A DNA stretch of 56,725 bases, taken from positions 1 through 56,725 of the forward strand of contig CALCZA010000179.1 of assembly GCA_937906475.1 (NCBI GenBank), given 5' to 3'. Numbering within the stretch: the first letter of the stretch is position 1; each line of letters starts with the position of its first letter. Of this stretch, positions 51,002-56,725 are shown piece after piece. Source of the stretch: an uncultured bacterium (GTDB lineage: Bacteria > Planctomycetota > UBA1135 > UBA2386). Below the pieces are notes generated by a model. The model did not search any database and was not told the origin of the DNA. It worked only from the letters and a program-made list of their open reading frames with translations. Position numbers and translations under genes: made by a program.

Positions 51002-52717
51002 CTAGTTGCCGACGACGCCAACGACTGCATTGGTTGCGAGGATGCCCGCCGGATTGGCGCCAACCAGTAGCGGAAACGCCTGGGCATACAGTGCCTGGCC
51101 GATCAGTGCGGCGCTGTTTGGCAGCGCAACCGTCCACGACGACGTCGTCGCAACTGGCGTCGCAACGAAGGTAAGCACCGGATCGATATACAGAGTGCAG
51201 CCAGTGAAACCAGCCGAGGTCAGGTCGACCGGCAACGACACGCCGTTCCACATCTGGTCCGTGAAGCCGATGCCGCCAACCGTGGCTAGCTCCAATCCGG
51301 ATAGGCCAGTCGTTCGCAGTGTGTAATTCGCGCCGGGAGTTGGCGATGCAAGCGCGTCGAGCACCGGGCTGATGCCACCGCCGCTACAACCATTGCCGAA
51401 CATCGCGTGCCACGAATAGCCTCGCAGCCTCGCCAGTTCGCGCCGCAGGTTGCGATAGGCCTCGGTAGCAATCGTGGATAGCGGTTGGTTGACGATGTTG
51501 GTGAGTTGCAGGGGATCGCTGTTGAGGTCGAATAGCCGTTGCCGGATCGTACCGTTGGGGCGCACGAATCGCAGGTAGGTGAAGCGGCCGTCGAGGATCA
51601 CCTCTTGGTCATTCGCCGAAGTCATCGGCGTGGCACCGGTGAACTGTTCGGTGAACACAAACTCACGCGGGCCGGGTTGGCCGCCAGCTTGCAGCAACGG
51701 CGTCAGATCGACACCGTGTTCGGGGGTGGTCGCGACACCTTGCATCGCGGCAAGCGTGGCAAAGAGGTCGACGACGTGAGCCAAACCCGGCTCGACACGC
51801 GGCGGGCCGGACACCGCAGGGCCCTTGAAGATCAGCGGCACGCGAATGCCGTTCTGGTAGACCGTGCTCTTGCTTCGCTGTGGGTTGAACGGCGGTTGCA
51901 CGCCGCCATTGGCCGTGCCGTTGTCACCGACGAAGACGATGTTGGTGTTCGCGAGCGTTGCCGCTGGAATCGATGCGAGCAGTCGCCCGAGTTCGGTATC
52001 CATCGATTCGACCATCGCCCGGTAGAACGCGATGGTGTCGACGTTCGGGTCGAGGCCGGCCAGGTTCTGCGTGTGCAGGTTAGCTGGCGGTGCATGGTAG
52101 GGCGTATGTGGCACGTGCAAGCTAACCTGCACAAACCACGGCGTGCTGGTTTGACTGATGAACGTGAGTGACTCATCAATCGTGTCCGTCGTCACGTAGG
52201 CCGTGCTCATCGACGCCATTTGATTCTCGACCTTGAGCCACTGCGAGTAGTTCGGCACCGCGCCGCCGAGCGTGCCAGTGAATACATCAAAGCCTTCGGC
52301 CGTCGGCGTGCTCGGCCCCATGTCTGTGCCGAGGTGCCATTTGCCCATTAATGCGGTGGTCACGCCGGCTGGCGCAAGCGCTTCGGGCAACAAGATCTCG
52401 GACGCGGCGAGGCCACCTTGGCCTTGGCCCAGCGGGAAGCCGACACCTGTTTGGAAACCGTAGCGTCCAGTCAGCAAACACGCGCGCGTCGGCGAACAAG
52501 TCGGGCACGCGTAGGCATTTTCGAAGCGAACGCCAGTTGCCGCGAGTGCATCGATGTTCGGCGTCGGCGCGGGGTTGCTTGCCAGTCCGTAGACGCCAAG
52601 CGCATCGGCGCCGAAGTCGTCGGCAATGATGAGCAAGGTGTTTGGTGCCTGTGCCAACGACGCCGCCGGGAAGGCCGCTAGCGAAGCGAGAAGGCTGATG
52701 ACGTGGAGCGTACGCAT
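51002..52717 (-). CDS. Secreted sulfatase with C-terminal beta-rich module
   Basis: A 571-aa protein with signal peptide (MRTLHVISLLASLAAFPAASLAQ). The sulfatase fold is clear: LLIIADDFGADALG with metal ligands Asp33 and Asp34, the formylglycine site CSPTR (Cys74, Pro76, Arg78), GKWHLG, and FVGDNGTANGG. Cys in CxPxR needs oxidation by a formylglycine-generating enzyme, not encoded here. Residues about 460-571 form a separate beta-rich unit (YTLRTTGLSGLELATVGG, GCTLYIDPVL, ALIGQALYAQAFPL), which I recall as recurrent in secreted proteins of one deep planctomycete lineage. It could be a surface-attachment or sorting module. The substrate is likely a sulfated polysaccharide. Confidence 0.92.
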   Translation of the reverse strand: MRTLHVISLLASLAAFPAASLAQAPNTLLIIADDFGADALGVYGLASNPAPTPNIDALAATGVRFENAYACPTCSPTRACLLTGRYGFQTGVGFPLGQGQGGLAASEILLPEALAPAGVTTALMGKWHLGTDMGPSTPTAEGFDVFTGTLGGAVPNYSQWLKVENQMASMSTAYVTTDTIDESLTFISQTSTPWFVQVSLHVPHTPYHAPPANLHTQNLAGLDPNVDTIAFYRAMVESMDTELGRLLASIPAATLANTNIVFVGDNGTANGGVQPPFNPQRSKSTVYQNGIRVPLIFKGPAVSGPPRVEPGLAHVVDLFATLAAMQGVATTPEHGVDLTPLLQAGGQPGPREFVFTEQFTGATPMTSANDQEVILDGRFTYLRFVRPNGTIRQRLFDLNSDPLQLTNIVNQPLSTIATEAYRNLRRELARLRGYSWHAMFGNGCSGGGISPVLDALASPTPGANYTLRTTGLSGLELATVGGIGFTDQMWNGVSLPVDLTSAGFTGCTLYIDPVLTFVATPVATTSSWTVALPNSAALIGQALYAQAFPLLVGANPAGILATNAVVGVVGN

Positions 52718-52721
52718 TTTG

Positions 52722-52727
52722 AGGCTA
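52722..52727 (-). promoter_or_regulatory. Possible -10 box before the sulfatase gene
   Basis: On the minus strand TAGCCT lies 4 nt before ATG 52717. This is the closest spacing of the series and the weakest case. Confidence 0.2.
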
Positions 52728-52872
52728 TGGGTGGGACCGCGCGGGCTGTGGGCGACCTCTTACGGCAGGACAACCCGTCGCCCCACCACTTTACCAGCCA
52801 CGCACCCCAGCATTTCTTCACAATCGGCGTCCACAAACTCACCGCACGACCCCGCCACCGCCACCTGATTAC

Positions 52873-54393
52873 TTAGCGGTTGTAGGGCATCTCCTGGACC
52901 CAGTGGAAGCCACGGTGCAGGTTGAACACATGCTCCACCGTGTGCAATTCGAGCGGCTTACCCTGCCACGAACCGCGTAGCACCAACGTGCGACGCTGCA
53001 CATCAATGCGCTTTCGACCGTCCTCCAGCGTCATCGGTTCAGGGTTCACCACCTTAATTGTCTTGCTGCCCTGCTCGACCGACCACTCTTCTTCGTCGCC
53101 GTCGCGCACCTTCATTAGGACCTTGTCGTTGTCGATGTCTTCGCTGTAGTTCCACGAGAAGTTCTGTCCCATGGCCGCACGTGACCAGGCGCGAGTGCCG
53201 CGATCGATGGCGAAGAACTGCCAGCGAGCGGCATCGGAGACCGGCAACTCCTTGCCATCGTGAATCATCTTCTCGACGTCCCATCGCCCATACAACGCGG
53301 GCTTGGCATATCTCTCGCTCACAATTTCGAGGCGATCCGAGTTGCTCCAATGCATGTCGAGAACCATGCCACCGCCCCATAGGCAGCCGATAATAGTCAA
53401 CGTTGAACGCAACCATCCCCACTGGGTCACATTCATGTCGACGCTTTTCGAACTGCGGTTGCTGATGAACAACGACCACAATCGCGGCCACCACGGTGCC
53501 AACAGCACGATCGCAAACAGCAACAGGTGCGCGGAGAACAGTTTGACCGGCACGTCATAGAGCCAGTTAAGGGCACACACGTTGGTCATCACCGCAATCG
53601 TCACAACGCAACCAAGCAACGCAGTACGGCGATGGAACAACAAGAAGCCGCCGATCAGTTCGCCAATGCCACCAAACAGTTCATACGGCTTGCTGGCTCC
53701 CATGAACGTCCACACCATGCCCATTGGTGACTTATCGCCGATCTCGCGCGACATCGCCGCGATGCTCGGCTCCATGAATTGGCCCGCGTACATCTTGATG
53801 CCGCCGTAGACCAACATGTAGTAACACACGTAGAAGCGCACGATCAGATGCACCCAACGTCCCAGCCTCGGGTAGCTACGCGATCGATCCAGAAATGACC
53901 AGAGTGTCGTGAAGGAAGCGGCGAGGCAGAAGATCACAAACAGCTTGGTGAACGCATAGCCGGTGTCGCCACTACCCGTCGCTTGATAGTAGACCGGCAG
54001 ATTGGTCGTCAGCGTTTCGCTGCTCCAGTCAACCGCCTCGTTCCACCACTTGGTCACGTAGCTGAACCCTGAACGCTGTTCGCCTGAGCCGCCGACAACG
54101 ACCTCGCCAATCCAGGTCGAGAACTCGCCAATCCAGGTCTCGGCACCGACGACGCCCCCTTCATTCGCAGGCTCGCGCCACCACCCATCGAGGCGATGCA
54201 AGTGCGACCTCACCATGTTAACTAACTGCGAAAACGGCAACGGCAGGATGTAGAGCAGCGAATGCAGCATCGCATAGCGAAAGCCAATGCGCTGCCACAA
54301 GGGCCATGATGCAACGGTCGTCGGGCAACGTACGTCAAAGCCAAGTACAGGAGGGGACCGTTGCAAATCGCTTGCCGAGTTGGGCGAGTTCAT
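52873..54393 (-). CDS. DoxX-like membrane protein with soluble C-terminal domain
   Basis: A 506-aa polytopic protein. Hydrophobic helices lie around residues 40-60, 145-165, 180-200, 240-260, 268-285, 288-305 and 330-350. The segment FYVCYYMLVYGGIKMY followed by FGGIGELIGGFLLFHRR resembles DoxX/HTTM-like quinone-linked membrane proteins. From about residue 370 the chain is soluble and lipocalin-like (YGRWDVEKMIHDGKELP, LVLRGSWQGKPLELHTVE). The function is unknown, and a redox role is possible by analogy. ATG 54393 has GAGGA 12 nt upstream and a TAAGCT box 6 nt upstream. The gene stands alone. Confidence 0.8.
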   Translation of the reverse strand: MNSPNSASDLQRSPPVLGFDVRCPTTVASWPLWQRIGFRYAMLHSLLYILPLPFSQLVNMVRSHLHRLDGWWREPANEGGVVGAETWIGEFSTWIGEVVVGGSGEQRSGFSYVTKWWNEAVDWSSETLTTNLPVYYQATGSGDTGYAFTKLFVIFCLAASFTTLWSFLDRSRSYPRLGRWVHLIVRFYVCYYMLVYGGIKMYAGQFMEPSIAAMSREIGDKSPMGMVWTFMGASKPYELFGGIGELIGGFLLFHRRTALLGCVVTIAVMTNVCALNWLYDVPVKLFSAHLLLFAIVLLAPWWPRLWSLFISNRSSKSVDMNVTQWGWLRSTLTIIGCLWGGGMVLDMHWSNSDRLEIVSERYAKPALYGRWDVEKMIHDGKELPVSDAARWQFFAIDRGTRAWSRAAMGQNFSWNYSEDIDNDKVLMKVRDGDEEEWSVEQGSKTIKVVNPEPMTLEDGRKRIDVQRRTLVLRGSWQGKPLELHTVEHVFNLHRGFHWVQEMPYNR

Positions 54394-54846
54394 GCTGCTA
54401 GCTTATCCTCACGTGAAGTCCCCGCCAGCGCACCGTTCCTACGCTCGGCGTCTGCGAGTCACTGCCGGGCCGCACAACCCATCGGCAACCAAACCAGAAC
54501 CCACTGGCACCTGCCAGTGCTGCGCGGACGAGCCACGGCAGATATCAGACTCGCCGCAAAAGCTCTGCAGGTCGCGACTGAAATCGTAGCCACAATCTTG
54601 GACTGACCTTCCGCTCTGAATCTTGCCGCCAAGCGTCTACAGAACGAACCTGAATACGCTCGACCGGTGCCACAGCCATCGCCTACCATAATGCTCTCGC
54701 GCACGCAGCTCAAACTGGCCGCTCGACAGCAGCACCAACGTCATCGCTCGACGCAACCTCAGCAGTCGAGCCTCTAAGCTAGCTGAGGCATCCCGCTTCA
54801 GCGTTGCACAACGGAACAGTGTCACAGAGACTCCAACCGATTCGCC
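54394..54846. other. Divergent intergenic region, 453 bp
   Basis: No gene is supported on either strand; short open frames lack domain signals. It holds the TAAGCT box next to 54393 and presumably the promoter of the plus-strand pair that begins at 54847, which I cannot place. Confidence 0.4.
54400..54405 (-). promoter_or_regulatory. Putative -10 box before the DoxX-like gene
   Basis: On the minus strand TAAGCT lies exactly 6 nt before ATG 54393. The adjoining GAGGA may instead be a Shine-Dalgarno, so the two readings compete. Confidence 0.3.
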
Positions 54847-55335
54847 ATGCCGCCCGCCGCTGACCATCCTAAATCCCGCCTGACAGGGTTACTCTACGGC
54901 CTCGCTACGCGATGCGGCGTGCCCTCTGCACTAGTTGCAGCCCTGCTCGTCGGCCATGTCCTATTCGGACTCGCGCGCCTCCCTAGCGGCGGATTTGTAA
55001 AGCGACTTAAAGCCGTCGAAGAATATCAACAGCAGGGCCCACTCTGGCATTTCCGTCGCGGCGACGCAGACACCAAAAGGCTTGCGAAGTGGCTACTAGA
55101 TTCCGTCGACGCGAACCACGCTCTCCTCTACGACGGCAGTGAACAAGGCGCACTGCAGAAGCTCGGACCACTGCTTTACCCGGCGATCCTCGTCCACTAC
55201 CGAGCACTTAACCATGACGGCACCGCAGCTGGACGGCCAGTCTTCACAGGACAGCCACCTTGGCTCGCAGGCGACTCGTCGGGATATCCCGTGGTCCTTG
55301 GCAGCCTACGCGCGCTTGGATGGGAGCGACGATGA
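54847..55335 (+). CDS. Small single-pass membrane protein, partner of the GT-C-like gene
   Basis: A 162-aa protein. One membrane helix lies at residues about 26-44 (PSALVAALLVGHVLFGLA). The remainder is soluble, probably periplasmic, with ALLYDGSEQGALQKLGPLLYPAILVHYR. I do not recognise a family. The stop overlaps the next start in ATGA, so the two are translated together. It may be an accessory or substrate-binding subunit of the adjacent polytopic protein (inference). Confidence 0.7.
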   Translation: MPPAADHPKSRLTGLLYGLATRCGVPSALVAALLVGHVLFGLARLPSGGFVKRLKAVEEYQQQGPLWHFRRGDADTKRLAKWLLDSVDANHALLYDGSEQGALQKLGPLLYPAILVHYRALNHDGTAAGRPVFTGQPPWLAGDSSGYPVVLGSLRALGWERR

Positions 55336-56717
55336 CATTCGCACAGCGCCTGCGCACGGCACCGTTCAGTTTGTGGATCCTAGCGTGGGTTGGACTGCTC
55401 GCGCATCCGCTGCTGCTGCTCGGCATACCCATCGGCATCTGGCTCTTACCGCTCGCTGCAACGCTAGCGTGCGTCTGCAGCCGACCACGCATAGCTGATC
55501 TGGGACGATGGCCGGTTTGGATCATCATCGCAGCGGTAACGCTCGGAGTCGTATACGGCGCACTTGCGACCATGGACCGGTCCTGGGACGGACTCGCAAC
55601 GTGGACCGCGAACGCTAGGTGGCTTACCCAGGACGGCACCCTCGAACATCCCTACTTCCGTGACCCCAACGTCTTCAACTACGGACGAGGTTACCCACTG
55701 CTGCAGCCGATCCTCCTTGCGCAAGGAATGACATGGCTGGGCGAGCATGGCGGCAGGCTGCTTTTCCCTGCGCTATGGCTACTGCTAGTGACATCCCTAG
55801 CCCCACCGCTACGGCGAGCAGGCCTAGATGGGCGTCCTCTCGATCTCATGGTCCTTGGGCTCGCTCTGGTGCCAATGTTTATCGAGCCGGGCGGGGGCAG
55901 CGCCGCGTCTGGATTCGCGGACCTCTTGGTCGCGGTCCTCGTGCTCCACGCCATCATCGCAGTCGCTGAGGACTTAAATACTCCCGCCATGCTGGCTTGC
56001 TTCCTGCTGCCGATGGCCAAGGGCGAGGGGTTCGCGCACCTGCTGATCTTCGTCATCGTCGCGGCTTTCGCCGGCCGCCGCGCCGCCGCACGTGGAGCGG
56101 CGATCGGCGGCGTAATCGGCCTTGCCATCTGGCTGCCGCTACAAAGCCAACTGAAACATCCGGGAGCGCCTTTCTCGCTCGATTTTCTGGCCGTCGCCCT
56201 CGCGCCCGCGTTGGCATGGGGTCTCGCCACCATGGTGCAAAGAACGCGTTCCCGCATACTCGTTCTGGGGACTGCGATGGTGCTCACCGCGGGCCTCGCC
56301 GCCCTCAGCGCCCTCGATCACACATCGGTCGGAGCCGCGGTGCGCCGCTTGGCAACTCTCGATCTGGACTGGGGCAACCTGCCGGACATCGTCGGCGTTG
56401 GCCTCGGCCAGTTTGTCTTTGTCCGCAAGCTAGGACTTACGTTCATCTTGCTGATAGCGGTTTGCTGGGTTCTATACCGACGCCACGGCCTTGGGGAACT
56501 ACGCCCCCTGTTCGGAATCCTCTGCCTCGCTGGGACGGCCATCGTCGCTTTCATGGCGACACGCAACGATGGCTCGCTTGACCTCTTCTTGAGGGAAGGC
56601 ATCACCCGTTACACCGCACAGTGGATCGGCCCCGCGTGGCTCGTGATCGGACTCAGTATCGCTCGCCTCAGATCTACGGGCAGTAGGTTGGAACCCGCAC
56701 AGAGCGCAACGGGGTAA
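55332..56717 (+). CDS. Polytopic GT-C-like membrane protein
   Basis: A 461-aa protein with about 11 hydrophobic helices (for example LWILAWVGLLAHPLLLLGIP, WIIIAAVTLGVVYGAL, FILLIAVCWVLYR). After the third helix comes MDRSWDGLATWTANARWL (Asp82, Asp86), an acidic first loop as in GT-C glycosyltransferases (ArnT/PMT-like), where an Asp is catalytic. The rest lacks a specific signature, so lipid-linked-sugar transfer is a guess. The frame is open back to 55260, but ATG 55332 overlaps the stop of the small partner gene (ATGA) and starts just before the first helix. It ends 8 bp before the window edge, so no downstream gene can be judged. Confidence 0.75.
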   Translation: MTFAQRLRTAPFSLWILAWVGLLAHPLLLLGIPIGIWLLPLAATLACVCSRPRIADLGRWPVWIIIAAVTLGVVYGALATMDRSWDGLATWTANARWLTQDGTLEHPYFRDPNVFNYGRGYPLLQPILLAQGMTWLGEHGGRLLFPALWLLLVTSLAPPLRRAGLDGRPLDLMVLGLALVPMFIEPGGGSAASGFADLLVAVLVLHAIIAVAEDLNTPAMLACFLLPMAKGEGFAHLLIFVIVAAFAGRRAAARGAAIGGVIGLAIWLPLQSQLKHPGAPFSLDFLAVALAPALAWGLATMVQRTRSRILVLGTAMVLTAGLAALSALDHTSVGAAVRRLATLDLDWGNLPDIVGVGLGQFVFVRKLGLTFILLIAVCWVLYRRHGLGELRPLFGILCLAGTAIVAFMATRNDGSLDLFLREGITRYTAQWIGPAWLVIGLSIARLRSTGSRLEPAQSATG

Positions 56718-56725
56718 GTAGCAGC

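Overview
The window is GC-rich (about 60 % by eye), densely coding bacterial chromosome. It most likely comes from a Planctomycetota member of the deep lineage that includes Rohdeia, Engelhardtia and Saltatorellus. This placement is an inference. It rests on two pairs of planctomycete-type PSD/PSCyt cytochromes with DUF1552 (HXXSHH) Tat proteins, a CRTAC-like FG-GAP/ASPIC lipoprotein, a CxPxR sulfatase with a beta-rich C-terminal module, and many other exported proteins. The only RNA gene seen is a tRNA-Leu(CAA). No insertion sequence, prophage or CRISPR array is visible.

Layout. 1-6.1 kb: a degenerate histidine-kinase-like protein (-), a secreted HEAT/VWA protein, an M32 carboxypeptidase, an Nfu-type Fe-S carrier, a small Cys-rich protein and tRNA-Leu. 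6.4-24.6 kb, all on the minus strand, is a housekeeping block. Read in its own direction it runs ClC channel, recA, alaS, rpmF, plsX, fabH, fabG, acpP, fabF, a 93-aa unknown, a ROK sugar kinase, D-Ala-D-Ala ligase, a LapB-like TPR/zinc-knuckle/HEAT membrane protein and a second TPR membrane protein. rpmF-plsX-fabH-fabG-acpP-fabF is the classic type II fatty-acid order with fabD absent. The tail of the block groups peptidoglycan-precursor synthesis with a putative envelope regulator.

24.9-54.4 kb is an island of exported proteins: the CRTAC-like lipoprotein; cytochrome plus DUF1552 on the plus strand; a convergent LRR-cytochrome-DUF1552 operon on the minus strand; a sortilin/VPS10-type propeller with a PDZ domain; a SASA esterase; a coupled LVIVD/beta-propeller pair; a thioredoxin-like exported protein; an adaptor-MacB permease pair without ATPase; a sulfatase; and a DoxX-like membrane protein. 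The window closes with a coupled pair, a small membrane protein and a GT-C-like polytopic protein.

Main points for a second look: (i) two tail-to-tail cytochrome/DUF1552 modules, one coupled to a cysteine-type LRR protein, both with altered HXXSHH motifs; (ii) a LapB-like N-terminus fused to a long HEAT-like C-terminus next to ddl; (iii) a recurrent TANNNT box 4-9 nt before start codons, suggesting leaderless mRNAs; (iv) 12-bp tandem repeats that cover and duplicate the recA stop codon. All functional statements come from reading motifs by eye; no database search was run.
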